Shown one piece after another: positions 8,282-16,449 of a stretch of DNA of 64,000 bases. Both the position numbers and the translations under genes were made by a program. The stretch spans positions 674,137 through 738,136 of the forward strand of contig NZ_MAQW01000023.1 in NCBI RefSeq assembly GCF_001682855.1. Reading direction: 5' to 3'. Below the pieces are notes generated by a model. That model was not told the DNA's origin, ran no database searches, and saw nothing but the letters and a program-made list of their open reading frames with translations. Position 1 is the stretch's first letter. Each line of letters begins with the position of its first letter. The DNA comes from Bacillus sp. FJAT-27264 (lineage in GTDB: Bacteria; Bacillota; Bacilli; Paenibacillales; Paenibacillaceae).

Positions 8282-8980
8282 TTATCTTTTATGGAATGCG
8301 TCACTCATTATTTGTCTGAAGGCTTCGCGTGTAATGGTCATGGTCACCAGTTCCCGTTCCGGCGCTTCGGTCAGAGGGAGTGAGGCTGGAACCCAGCGGA
8401 TGACCCCGGCTTCCTCCACTTTGAGCAGAGGAACCCGTTCCGATTCCACCGCTCCTAGGCCCTTATAAATTCGCATCGCCCGGTAATTGTCTCCTAGCAC
8501 GTGGATACAGGCGCTCTCGACGCCGAGTACTTCGATACTCCATTCACCGAGCGCGATGAGGGCATGAATCATGATATTCCCGAACGCGCCTTTGCGTCCC
8601 CGCAGGAGATTGTCGAACTCACAGCTTTTGGCAGCTTCATTGTAATTCAGTAAGCCTACCTGTCCTACAGGAGCTTGTGCTTCATCCTCGACAAAGAAAA
8701 GAATCCGGTCGTCTGCGCCAAGCACCTGATGTTCCAGCCAGCGCCGGGTTCCTTCTTCGGAGCTCGGGAACTGGGTAGTGAACCAGGAGGAGGAGGAATT
8801 CCTCCATTCTGTGAGTTTACTGATCTCATCGGAGTTATGAATAATCTCTGTAGTAATGGGACGCAATCTGCCGCGCACGGTACCTTTGACTATAATAGGG
8901 ATGCAGTAAGAGGTAATTTGCTGCACGTCTGCGTGCTTGTAGGTTCGCAGGAGTTCCTTCATTCGGAACAATCCCTTCAT
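8282..8980 (-). CDS. GNAT family N-acetyltransferase
   Basis: This is a GNAT-fold acyl-CoA transferase of 232 residues. The core region FFVEDEAQAPVGQVGLLNY (strand 4) and IEVLGVESACIHVLGDNYRAMRIYKGLGAVE (C-terminal part, NxRAxxxYxxxG) is typical of the RimJ/RimL and sugar N-acetyltransferase branch. About 40 residues precede the fold. The start at 8980 lies 3 bases past the upstream GT2 stop; an alternative ATG at 8962 follows AGGGA and may be the true one. Next to an aminotransferase for nucleotide sugars, the likely job is N-acetylation of the new amino group, as in WecD- or PseH-type enzymes. Confidence 0.82.
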   Translation of the reverse strand: MKGLFRMKELLRTYKHADVQQITSYCIPIIVKGTVRGRLRPITTEIIHNSDEISKLTEWRNSSSSWFTTQFPSSEEGTRRWLEHQVLGADDRILFFVEDEAQAPVGQVGLLNYNEAAKSCEFDNLLRGRKGAFGNIMIHALIALGEWSIEVLGVESACIHVLGDNYRAMRIYKGLGAVESERVPLLKVEEAGVIRWVPASLPLTEAPERELVTMTITREAFRQIMSDAFHKR

Positions 8981-8983
8981 TTA

Positions 8984-9754
8984 TTATTGGGTATATCCAT
9001 GGATTTTGGCGAAGCGCTCAAAGGTCTTGATGTCCAGCTCCCCGACCTTTCTGGCGTATTTATGCTGTGACAGCTGTGTAGAATGATAGCGGAGATAGCT
9101 AAGCGGTTGAACCAGGATCGCTGCATTACCTTGTGTCATCAGGTTGACCCAACTGGCCATGTCCACGGCGAAGAAGACCTGTTTACCCGCGAGCACTCCG
9201 AAAGGCTCTTTCAGCGCACTGCGCTTGAACAGTACTGTGGTAGGCTCTCCGAGATAATTGGTCTGGTTGCGCAGCATCATCTCTGTCAGCTCCCGGCCTT
9301 TGATTACGGTATCCTGGGTAGAAAATTTTCTGAAGGTTAAGACCGGCGGGACATAAATTTGCTTGCCATTGGCATCAATAACTCTCCGCTGGGAGCTGAC
9401 AAGGACTACGCCGGCGTGTCCCAGGATGAAATTCATCATTTTTTCGATTTTTTGTGGATGAAACAAATCATCGTCGTTCAGGTAATTGATGTATTCGCCC
9501 TTTGCAAGATTTAGACACTGCTGCTGATTGGCAATAGGGCCGATGTTCTTGGAGTTACGGTGGTAGTGTATTTTGGAGCCATTCGGATGTGCCCGGTAGC
9601 CTGCCACGACCTGTTCAGTCTGAGTATTATCGCTGTTATCGCTAATGACAATTTCAATGTTGGAATAGGTCTGGGCAAGGGCACTTCTCAGGGCCTGTTC
9701 AAAATAGTCGGGCCGATTGAAGGTGGGAATCAAAATACTAACGAGTGGTTGCAT
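8984..9754 (-). CDS. GT2 family glycosyltransferase, paralogue of the one at 5940
   Basis: This is a GT-A-fold glycosyltransferase of 256 residues with the start LVSILIPTFNRPDYFEQAL and the DxD-type LNDDDLFHP near residue 93. The N-terminal half matches the plus-strand GT2 of the same island almost line for line (ALAQTY.NIEI.ISDNSDN), but this protein ends about 70 residues sooner. An AAAGGAGAG ribosome site precedes the ATG. It lies 17 bases after rfbC in the same operon. It probably transfers a sugar from the CDP pathway to a surface glycan or protein; the acceptor is unknown. Confidence 0.87.
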   Translation of the reverse strand: MQPLVSILIPTFNRPDYFEQALRSALAQTYSNIEIVISDNSDNTQTEQVVAGYRAHPNGSKIHYHRNSKNIGPIANQQQCLNLAKGEYINYLNDDDLFHPQKIEKMMNFILGHAGVVLVSSQRRVIDANGKQIYVPPVLTFRKFSTQDTVIKGRELTEMMLRNQTNYLGEPTTVLFKRSALKEPFGVLAGKQVFFAVDMASWVNLMTQGNAAILVQPLSYLRYHSTQLSQHKYARKVGELDIKTFERFAKIHGYTQ

Positions 9755-9770
9755 ACGCCTGATCTCTCCT

Positions 9771-10325
9771 TTAATTTTGGTCTAAACGACGCTTGAATTC
9801 TTCCAAAGTGGGAAGCAGCATATCCCTGTCTGACATAATCGGCTTCAGAATCGGCCAGGTGATTCGCAGTGTCTCGTCGTTCCAGCGTACGCCGCCTTCA
9901 TGCTGCGGTGCGTAGCAGTGGTCTACTTTGTACACAACTTCACAATCGTCTTGAAGCGTGCAGAATCCGTGACCGAATCCTTTGCCGATATATACCATCC
10001 TGTTGTTGCTTTCCGTCAGCAGTATAGAGTCCCAGCAGCCAAAGGAAGGGGAATCGGGCCTAAGGTCTACAAAGACATCGAAGATGGCGCCCTGGGTTAC
10101 CCGGATGAGCTTGGTTTCCGCATGGTCGCCATACTGTAGATGCATTCCCCGGATCGTGCCTTTCTTGCCTGAAAATGACCGGTTCTCCTGAACCCAGTTC
10201 CAGTCCAGACCGTGCTCCTTGAACAGCTCTTGGTCATATATTCGCGTGAAATGGCCGCGGTGGTCGCTCCTGGGACTGAGGCTGATTTCATAAATTCCCT
10301 GCAGTCTGCCTGGCTTGATGATCAT
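9771..10325 (-). CDS. dTDP-4-dehydrorhamnose 3,5-epimerase-like (RfbC/RmlC) cupin
   Basis: This is an RmlC-type cupin of 184 residues that epimerises C3 and/or C5 of a 4-keto-6-deoxyhexose nucleotide. RGMHLQ (about 60-65) holds the catalytic-base His, and VYKVDHCYAPQHEGGVRWND near the end is the family signature with the catalytic Tyr. The ATG overlaps the rfbG stop (ATGA), so the two are translationally coupled. No dTDP-glucose genes (rmlA, rmlB, rmlD) are present, while the dehydratase partner works on CDP-glucose. The enzyme therefore probably acts on CDP-4-keto-6-deoxyglucose, giving an L- or C3-epimerised sugar. That substrate switch is inferred. Confidence 0.88.
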   Translation of the reverse strand: MIIKPGRLQGIYEISLSPRSDHRGHFTRIYDQELFKEHGLDWNWVQENRSFSGKKGTIRGMHLQYGDHAETKLIRVTQGAIFDVFVDLRPDSPSFGCWDSILLTESNNRMVYIGKGFGHGFCTLQDDCEVVYKVDHCYAPQHEGGVRWNDETLRITWPILKPIMSDRDMLLPTLEEFKRRLDQN

Positions 10326-11428
10326 CCGCCTTGTACCCCTTTCATATAATCGCGGATCTGTTGCAGGCTGACCTGACGCATGTCTTCCTGGTGTTGGTCA
10401 GCTTTGTACCATTCCACGGTCCGGGCCAGCGCCGTCTCCAAATTCCAGCGCGGAGTCCAACCCAGCTCCTGCTTCGCCATTGACGAGTCCAGCCGCAGGT
10501 AATGGGACTCTGGCGGATGGATGGTATCCTTGTCGAGGAGGTAGCTGGCCCCTTCCCCCCATGTGCTGCATAACCGCCGGACCAGTTGCTCCACGGAGTA
10601 GGCATCATCGGGGCCGAAGTTCCATCCCTGATCATACGGGGAGCCAGACTCGGCCAGCTTTTGTGCCAACAGCAAATACCCGTGCAGCGGTTCTAGCACG
10701 TACTGCCAGGGCCTTACTGCCTGTGGATATCGGATCTGTACAGCATCCTGCTTAAGGACAGCCCGGATGACATCCGGAATCAAGCGCTCCTTGCTCCAGT
10801 CCCCGCCGCCGATGACATTGCCGGCCCTGGCCGATGCCACCGCGACCTGACCTGCTGCAATTCCTGGATGGAAGAAAGCTCTGCGGTAGCTGTCTGTAAT
10901 GAGCTCCGAGCAGGCTTTGCTGCCCGAGTAGGGATCGCTGCCGCCGAGACGGTCGCTCTCTCTGTAGCCCCAGGCCCAGTTGCGATTGTCATAACACTTA
11001 TCTGTGGTTACATTAAGGACAGCCCGAATCGGGCTACCTTGTGCTGTGGCTGTGCGGACGGCCTCAAATACATTCACAGTTCCCATCATATTAATCTCGA
11101 AGGTGGCGGCAGGATTAATGTAGGATTCACGGACGAGCGGCTGGGCAGCCATATGAATTACAATATCTGGAGCGGTCTTCGCAATGGCTCTGGATAAGGA
11201 ATCGGAATTCCGGATATCATCCAGATAAGAAGTGACCAGTTCATCCATGCGGCAAATATCATACATGTTCGGCTCGGTGGGAGGCTTCAGAGCATACCCG
11301 GTTACTGAGGCGCCAAGGGAATGCAGCCACAGAGACAACCAGGTTCCCTTAAAACCTGTGTGTCCGGTGATGAATACTTTCTTGTTCCTCCAGAATACGG
11401 TATCTGCCTGTTGCTGTGCGGGCATCAT
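10322..11428 (-). CDS. rfbG: CDP-glucose 4,6-dehydratase
   Basis: RfbG converts CDP-glucose to CDP-4-keto-6-deoxyglucose with bound NAD. The extended-SDR Rossmann motif GHTGFKGTWLSLWLHSLGA (about 21-39), VTTDKCYDN and the catalytic YSGSK are present, and HTGFKG is characteristic of CDP-glucose dehydratases rather than RmlB. The length of 368 residues is normal. It is the first gene of the five-gene minus-strand run, and rfbF on the plus strand supplies its substrate. AGGAGGAAAGGA precedes two possible ATGs (11428 and 11425). A CATATGCTA box (11504-11512, minus orientation) upstream resembles a sigma-E/sigma-K -10 element. Confidence 0.93.
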   Translation of the reverse strand: MMPAQQQADTVFWRNKKVFITGHTGFKGTWLSLWLHSLGASVTGYALKPPTEPNMYDICRMDELVTSYLDDIRNSDSLSRAIAKTAPDIVIHMAAQPLVRESYINPAATFEINMMGTVNVFEAVRTATAQGSPIRAVLNVTTDKCYDNRNWAWGYRESDRLGGSDPYSGSKACSELITDSYRRAFFHPGIAAGQVAVASARAGNVIGGGDWSKERLIPDVIRAVLKQDAVQIRYPQAVRPWQYVLEPLHGYLLLAQKLAESGSPYDQGWNFGPDDAYSVEQLVRRLCSTWGEGASYLLDKDTIHPPESHYLRLDSSMAKQELGWTPRWNLETALARTVEWYKADQHQEDMRQVSLQQIRDYMKGVQGG

Positions 11429-11634
11429 TGGCTTTCCTTTCCTCCTTCGCCTGCATTAATAAAACTTTTCCTCTCATTGCTAATAGAAGATATAAGTTTG
11501 TGATAGCATATGGTAAAAGGTAGGTTCCTGAAACTGGCAATAATCTATAGACCTATTAATTTCAGGAAATATGTATCCATCCAAGCACACCTCTGTTTCT
11601 TGCATAATATAGCAGCAGGAAAGGAGGGATAAGG

Positions 11635-12117
11635 ATGAGTGATGTGGAAGCCAAACTGGCCCAGTTTCTGGAGAAAGCGCAGGCTCTGGTCTTGAAAGAT
11701 GACAATGTGGTGGGGCAATTGCTTAGAAAGCTGGGTTCCGTTCAATCCAAAGTGGATACTGCAGCGAGCGACAACATTGATCAAGCTAGCTTCAATCAAT
11801 TGCAAGACGAAATGGCCGCTCTGAACTTGGATGAAGCTACAAAGTCTGAGCTGCTCAGTGCAATTGGTAAGGTGGATGGCGGTGCAGTGAACAGTGTTTC
11901 TGCCGGTCAATTTGTGGACGATGTCTTTGGCAAACTCCGGAACCTGCAATCTTCGTTTAATGCCTCCAATGTGGATGCAAACGGAGTAGTTGGGGAGCTT
12001 AGCCGGATTTTTGAGCAAGTGAAGACTCAGGGTAAGCCGTTCTTGAGTTCACTGAATTTGAATGGAAGCAATGTGCTTGAGACTGTGCAAAAGTTGATAG
12101 GCAGCCAATTACGCTAG
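11635..12117 (+). CDS. Hypothetical protein, helical, 160 residues
   Basis: I do not recognise this family. The protein is acidic, has no signal peptide, membrane helix or cysteine, and looks fully helical, with amphipathic stretches such as QFLEKAQALVLKDDNVVGQL. The ATG follows AAAGGAGGG. It has its own terminator and is followed by two DUF2642-like genes. On its other side is rfbG, divergent. A CATAATATA box at 11603-11611, similar to a sigma-E/sigma-K -10, lies close ahead of the ribosome site. A role at the spore surface is a guess from the neighbours. Confidence 0.7.
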   Translation: MSDVEAKLAQFLEKAQALVLKDDNVVGQLLRKLGSVQSKVDTAASDNIDQASFNQLQDEMAALNLDEATKSELLSAIGKVDGGAVNSVSAGQFVDDVFGKLRNLQSSFNASNVDANGVVGELSRIFEQVKTQGKPFLSSLNLNGSNVLETVQKLIGSQLR

Positions 12118-12138
12118 TATCGTCAATAGGCTAACGAG

Positions 12139-12182
12139 AGGCTGTCCCACAAAGTCATATCTGACTGAGGGGCAGCCTTTTC
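12139..12182 (+). terminator. Terminator after the 160-residue hypothetical gene
   Basis: AGGCTGTCCC pairs with GGGGCAGCCT across a 22-base loop with its own weak pairing (AGTCATATCTGACT), and is followed by TTTTCT. Confidence 0.65.
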
Positions 12183-12255
12183 TATGCATTGACTGATTAA
12201 ATTGGCAGGGGGAATGAAAGCTTTATATCTTCTAAATAAATGGAGGTTTGGACGA

Positions 12256-12741
12256 ATGACAGCACAGTTTAAATTGGAGAGTTTGACAGGGCTGATTGAG
12301 AAGGTAGCCCGGCGGGGCCGGCTGACTCAGCTTCTGGGCAAGGATAATGTCGTTCCCAAAAGTATTGAAGACTTTTTGAAGACAAGTTCCGAGCAGCCGA
12401 CTCAGACTGCAGGTGAGCCTTCATCGGCCCATTCGACAGCCAGTGTGCCATCTGCCAAGGCTTCATCCACTGGAACGCCATCCGCGCGCAGCAATGTAAT
12501 CGGTGGAATCCTGGGCGCTTTGGGCCGAATCAGCGCTGTCCCGTTCGTGGAGCTGGTCCGTGAGAACATTGGTAGCAATGTACTGGTCACAACAAACCGG
12601 GAAATCGTTGAAGGGATTGTAACTGAAGTTGGAGCCGGATACGCAGTGCTAACCGAAGCGGAAGGCGCAACTGTAGTCGTGAATTTCCGGAATACACTGG
12701 CATTTCAGCCTAGCAATCCAGCGGAGGTGGAAGCAGAATGA
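12256..12741 (+). CDS. DUF2642-like protein with Ser/Thr-rich linker
   Basis: This is a 161-residue protein. Residues about 1-45 are helical (FKLESLTGLIEKVARRGRL). Residues 46-80 form a Ser/Thr/Ala/Pro-rich linker, and residues 100-150 form a small beta domain (GSNVLVTTNREIVEGIVTEV) similar to DUF2642 domains known from spore-coat proteins such as CotB. The frame is open for 18 more codons upstream, but ATG 12256 has TGGAGG 9 bases before it. It overlaps the next DUF2642-like gene by 4 bases, so the two may act together. The linker could be a target for the adjacent glycosyltransferases; that is speculation. Confidence 0.72.
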   Translation: MTAQFKLESLTGLIEKVARRGRLTQLLGKDNVVPKSIEDFLKTSSEQPTQTAGEPSSAHSTASVPSAKASSTGTPSARSNVIGGILGALGRISAVPFVELVRENIGSNVLVTTNREIVEGIVTEVGAGYAVLTEAEGATVVVNFRNTLAFQPSNPAEVEAE

Positions 12742-12926
12742 GTTTTTCCAAGAAGATCGCAGTATATGTAGGACAAAGCATTCAGGTAGAAACGGCAGTG
12801 GAGACCTTTGCCGGTGAGCTTGTATCGGCGGACGATACCTTTACCGTGATTAACAGAGACGGTGTGAAAGACAGTCGGGTGACCATTCTTACTGATGCAA
12901 TTTCTTATGTAAGAAGAAGCCTATAG
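12738..12926 (+). CDS. Small DUF2642-like protein
   Basis: This is a 62-residue protein made almost only of one beta domain: VYVGQSIQVETAVETFAGEL, then VSADDTFTVIN and ending ISYVRRSL. It looks like the C-terminal domain of the gene before it, whose stop it overlaps (ATGA), so the two are translationally coupled. Small single-domain DUF2642 proteins occur in spore formers and are thought to be coat or exosporium parts. There is no signal peptide. The function is unknown. Confidence 0.72.
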   Translation: MSFSKKIAVYVGQSIQVETAVETFAGELVSADDTFTVINRDGVKDSRVTILTDAISYVRRSL

Positions 12927-12963
12927 CAATGCAAACTAGGGCGGCGAGATAGCCGTAGTCATA

Positions 12964-12999
12964 TAAAAGAGGGGGTGCCGGTGGCACCTCCTCTTTTAC
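12964..12999 (+). terminator. Terminator after the DUF2642-like pair
   Basis: TAAAAGAGGGGGTGCC pairs with GGCACCTCCTCTTTTA with a 3-base loop. It is nearly symmetrical, so it could also stop the convergent GT2 gene. Confidence 0.75.
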
Positions 13000-13047
13000 A
13001 TCCTATGGTAGTCTAGAAAGCGCAGGATCGCCTCTCTAAAGCATTAC

Positions 13048-13932
13048 TCATGCTGTTTCCGACCAGGTAAAGCAGTTAGACAGAATACGGTTAAGTGTCT
13101 CCTGGTCGTAGATTCCGGCCGCCTGGTTCCGCTCCAGCAGCTTTTGCGCCCATGCGAGCGCTCGTGAATATCCTTCATAATCATGAACAGGAATAGTGCG
13201 CAGATAGAATTGCATGTGAATATCGAACTCTTCCTCGGTGGGAAAGACACCCAGGTTGTACAGCAGCATCCTGCGCACCCGGTCCGCCGTCAGACGCTGA
13301 GCTTGATGTTGCCGGGTAGAGATTTGACCCTCATGCACCCGGTAGGAGAAGAGGTATTCGGGCAGATTTTCGATCCGTGTAAGTTCCGATAGCCGGCTCC
13401 AGAATTCATAGTCCTCGGCATGCTTAAAGCCCGGATTGTAGTGGATGTCATGTTCCTTCAGTACACTGCTTCGCATAAACACTGTGGGATGTCCGACACA
13501 ACAATAGAAAAGCTGCCAGCAGCGAATATCCTCATGGTTTGTAGGTTTGGGGACGAGCTCCCCATTATGAAAAAGGGTGATGAACGTGCCGAGGACACCG
13601 ACCTCGGGGTGGGCCTCCATATAGCGTAGCTGTGTCTCAAAACGATGTGGCGCACTGATATCGTCGCTGTCCATTCTCGCTATATATTCACCCGTGGACA
13701 GGTCTAGTCCTTCATTGAGACAATGAACGAGCCCCTTGTTGGAGCTGTGGGTGATGAGCCGAATTCGCGGATCTTCCAAGCTCTGGAGATATTCCAGTGT
13801 ACCGTCGGTGGAGCAGTCGTCGATGATCAGAAATTCAAAGTCGCGGCAGGTCTGATTCAGTATGCTCTCCACCGCATTTTTAATATAGGGCCTGGTGTTA
13901 AAAGCCGACATTAATACGGTTATCTTGGACAT
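13048..13932 (-). CDS. GT2 family glycosyltransferase
   Basis: This is a GT-A glycosyltransferase of 294 residues, different from the two GT2 paralogues of the sugar island. It begins ITVLMSAFNTRPYIKNAV, has IIDDCSTDGT (about 36-45) for nucleotide binding and ARMDSDDISAP (about 88-98) as the metal motif. This type often acts in capsule, teichoic acid or spore polysaccharide synthesis. GAGGGAG precedes the ATG. It is a single gene facing the DUF2642-like pair, at the edge of the island. Donor and acceptor are unknown. Confidence 0.87.
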   Translation of the reverse strand: MSKITVLMSAFNTRPYIKNAVESILNQTCRDFEFLIIDDCSTDGTLEYLQSLEDPRIRLITHSSNKGLVHCLNEGLDLSTGEYIARMDSDDISAPHRFETQLRYMEAHPEVGVLGTFITLFHNGELVPKPTNHEDIRCWQLFYCCVGHPTVFMRSSVLKEHDIHYNPGFKHAEDYEFWSRLSELTRIENLPEYLFSYRVHEGQISTRQHQAQRLTADRVRRMLLYNLGVFPTEEEFDIHMQFYLRTIPVHDYEGYSRALAWAQKLLERNQAAGIYDQETLNRILSNCFTWSETA

Positions 13933-13956
13933 TCGGCGTTCTCTCCCTCAAACGAT

Positions 13957-13985
13957 TTTCAAACTTCTGCAAAAGGTCGTATAAT
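13957..13985 (+). promoter_or_regulatory. Sigma-A promoter for the S66 peptidase gene
   Basis: TTTCAA (13957-13962), a 17-bp spacer and a perfect TATAAT (13980-13985) lie about 95 bases ahead of the ATG at 14080. Confidence 0.65.
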
Positions 13986-14079
13986 TAAATTTATTCTATT
14001 CTATTTCCGCAGATTTGCTTAGACGAAAGTCAATCAAAGCGGGAAAAGGGCCGATTGACGACATCCAGGAGGAAGACAT

Positions 14080-15102
14080 ATGATCAGGTATCCAGTTTTA
14101 GAGAAAAACGCAACAATAGGAGTGACAGCGTCTTCATCCGGTGTGAGCGCTAAGGGTCATGATCTGTTCAAGCTAGCCTGTGAACGTATGGAAGAGAAGG
14201 GCTTTAAGGTCGTTTGCGGAGATACCGTATGGACACAGCACAAAGCCAAGTCAGCACCAGCTCCAGTACGTGGCAAGGAATTCAATGCCATGATGGGGGA
14301 TGAAGCCATCGGGATGATTTTTCCGCCTTGGGGCGGTGAGCTGCTGATTGAAATGCTGGAGTTTGTCGATTTTGAAGAGATTGAACACCAAAGCAAATGG
14401 ATTATGGGATATTCAGATATAAGCACGTTGCTGCTGGCGGTGACTTTGAAGACGGGTCTGGCTACAGCCCATGGACCATGCTTCTATGATTTTCGCGGAG
14501 AGTTCAGCGATGAGACTACCGGACAATGGCTGTCCGTGTTGTCAACGAAGGCAGAGGGCTCCAATATTCAGCAGTCTGCTCCCCGTTATCATAAAGAGCA
14601 GAAGCAGAGTGAACCCTCGCCAACTGTCTTCAATCTGACGGAACCCGTGGAGTGGAAGACGGTCTCAGGATCAGCAGAAACGGTCAAAGGAAGATTGCTT
14701 GGTGGCTGTGTGGATGTTATAAGGCATCTGATCGGTACACCGTATGGCGACGTGGAATCTTTTCAGAAGGAGGTCATCCATGACGAGCCTATTCTATGGT
14801 ATCTGGAAAATTGCGAGCTGAACACCGCAGATTTGCGTCGTTCCCTTGTACAGATGAAGCTGGCAGGCTGGTTCCGGAACTGCTCGGGACTATTGTTCGG
14901 CAGAAGTGCGGCTAATACTCCGTTTGATGGATATACAGCCGAGGATATGTACAAGGAACTTGCCGGGGAACTGGGCGTGCCAGTGATTTATGAGGTGGAT
15001 TTCGGGCATGTCCCGCCGCAACTTACACTTATTAACGGGGCTTATGCCGAGATAGAGGTATTCGAGGGTAGAGGTACAGTACGGCAGCATTTTCTTCCCT
15101 AA
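14080..15102 (+). CDS. S66 family peptidase (LD-carboxypeptidase/MccF-like)
   Basis: This is a cytoplasmic serine peptidase of 340 residues. Family S66 includes LdcA, which trims murein tetrapeptides, and MccF, which cleaves microcin C7-type nucleotide-peptide toxins. Seen: the nucleophile motif IMGYSDIS (about 107-114), WYLENCE with the catalytic Glu, and FGHVPP near the end with the catalytic His. The long segment between nucleophile and Glu and the GPCFYDF region look more like the MccF branch than short LdcA. The ATG follows AGGAGG. The next gene (SDR) is 85 bases away and may be co-transcribed. Confidence 0.88.
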   Translation: MIRYPVLEKNATIGVTASSSGVSAKGHDLFKLACERMEEKGFKVVCGDTVWTQHKAKSAPAPVRGKEFNAMMGDEAIGMIFPPWGGELLIEMLEFVDFEEIEHQSKWIMGYSDISTLLLAVTLKTGLATAHGPCFYDFRGEFSDETTGQWLSVLSTKAEGSNIQQSAPRYHKEQKQSEPSPTVFNLTEPVEWKTVSGSAETVKGRLLGGCVDVIRHLIGTPYGDVESFQKEVIHDEPILWYLENCELNTADLRRSLVQMKLAGWFRNCSGLLFGRSAANTPFDGYTAEDMYKELAGELGVPVIYEVDFGHVPPQLTLINGAYAEIEVFEGRGTVRQHFLP

Positions 15103-15186
15103 CAGATAACGCGTCGGGGGTGTGGACAAGGGTCTTTTCAGTGATTATTTCTGTTACTTATTTCCCAATAAAAGGAGCTGTGTCAG

Positions 15187-16224
15187 ATGAAAGTATTGTT
15201 TATCGGAGGAACGGGTCAGATCAGTCAGGCTGTGTCCAAGCTGGCTGTGGAGCGAGGCATAGAACTGTATCTGTTCAATAGAGGACAACGGGATGAATTC
15301 GTGCCGGAAGGCGCGAAGGTAATCACGGGAGATATTCGCCAGCAGGCTGAGGCCGCAGCTGTGCTGAAGGATCACGAATTCGATGTGGTGGTGAACTGGA
15401 TCGCCTTTACTCCGGAGCATGTTCAGACTGATATTGAGCTGTTTACCGGCAAGACTAAGCAGTATATCTTCATCAGCTCAGCCTCTGCTTACCAGAAGCC
15501 GCAGCGTAGTTATCTTGTGACGGAAGAAACGCCAATGGAGAATCCTTACTGGCAGTATTCCCGGGACAAGATTGCCTGTGAACAGTTGTTAATGAAAGCA
15601 TACCGGAACAGTGGCTTCCCGGTGACCATCGTAAGACCGTCGCATACCTATGGGGAGACGGCGCTTCCGGCTGCGCTGACGAGCTGGGAGCATCCATGGA
15701 CGCTGGTGGACCGTATCCGCAAAGGACAGCCGATTATCGTGCATGGGGATGGAACCTCCTTGTGGACATTGACGCACAACACGGATTTTGCTAAAGGATT
15801 TGTTGGTCTGCTCGGACATCCTGATGCGCTGGGAGAAGCGATTCATATTACCTCGGATGAGGTTCTGAACTGGAATCAGATTTATGCAGGGCTCGGCGCT
15901 GCGGCAGGCGCAGAGCCACAGGTGGTACACATCTCCACAGACTTCATTGCGGCCTTTACTCCTCCGGGCACCGCAGATGGTTTGATTGGCGACCAGGCGG
16001 TGAGCAGCGTATTTGACAACAGCAAGATCAAGGCGCTGGTACCGGATTTTGTGTGCACAGTTCCTTTTACCGAAGGCGTCAAGCGTTCGCTGTCTTGGTT
16101 TGAGAATCATCCTGAGCTGTGCACAGTAGACCCGGAATGGTCGGCGCTGGTGGATGCCTTGATTGAAAGACATGGTACGGCGCCGAAGCCGATTTCTTAC
16201 TATACTAGAACGGAGCAAGCCTAA
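15187..16224 (+). CDS. NAD-dependent epimerase/dehydratase, extended SDR
   Basis: This is a 345-residue Rossmann-fold oxidoreductase. The N-terminus VLFIGGTGQISQAVSKLA is the dinucleotide-binding GGTGxIS form found in atypical/extended SDRs. SSASAYQKP follows and then YSRDKIACE, which carries the YxxxK pair. The C-terminal half (THNTDFAKGFVGLLG, AIHITSDEVLNW) matches the sugar-nucleotide-epimerase-like branch, which includes isoflavone-reductase-like and mRNA-binding chloroplast homologues. AAAGGAG precedes the ATG by 9 bases. The substrate is unknown. It is not close enough in type to the rfb enzymes to be placed in that pathway. Confidence 0.83.
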   Translation: MKVLFIGGTGQISQAVSKLAVERGIELYLFNRGQRDEFVPEGAKVITGDIRQQAEAAAVLKDHEFDVVVNWIAFTPEHVQTDIELFTGKTKQYIFISSASAYQKPQRSYLVTEETPMENPYWQYSRDKIACEQLLMKAYRNSGFPVTIVRPSHTYGETALPAALTSWEHPWTLVDRIRKGQPIIVHGDGTSLWTLTHNTDFAKGFVGLLGHPDALGEAIHITSDEVLNWNQIYAGLGAAAGAEPQVVHISTDFIAAFTPPGTADGLIGDQAVSSVFDNSKIKALVPDFVCTVPFTEGVKRSLSWFENHPELCTVDPEWSALVDALIERHGTAPKPISYYTRTEQA

Positions 16225-16316
16225 TGATGTTAGCTGCCGCCCGGTAAGGGGTGGTAAAGCGGGGCTGAGCTGGACCTCACAGGAGGCGGTGCCGGCCCTG
16301 CGCCGTTCCAAAGAAG

Positions 16317-16351
16317 AAGACGACTGAACCCTTGCGGATCAGCGTCTTTTT
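16317..16351 (+). terminator. Terminator after the SDR gene
   Basis: AAGACG with CTGA and TCAG with CGTCTT form the stem, followed by TTTTTGT. Confidence 0.6.
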
Positions 16352-16449
16352 GTGCTGTGTACCTATTTCTCCGTAGGCAGCTCAGGCATGAATCAGGGAA
16401 TCTTGAATATACTCTCACTACCGAAATTCTCGTTAAAGGAGTTCTGGCC

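Noticed and set aside
15589..16311. 240-codon open frame antisense to the SDR gene
   Set aside because: A shadow of the SDR gene; no Shine-Dalgarno sequence and basic, unpatterned protein.
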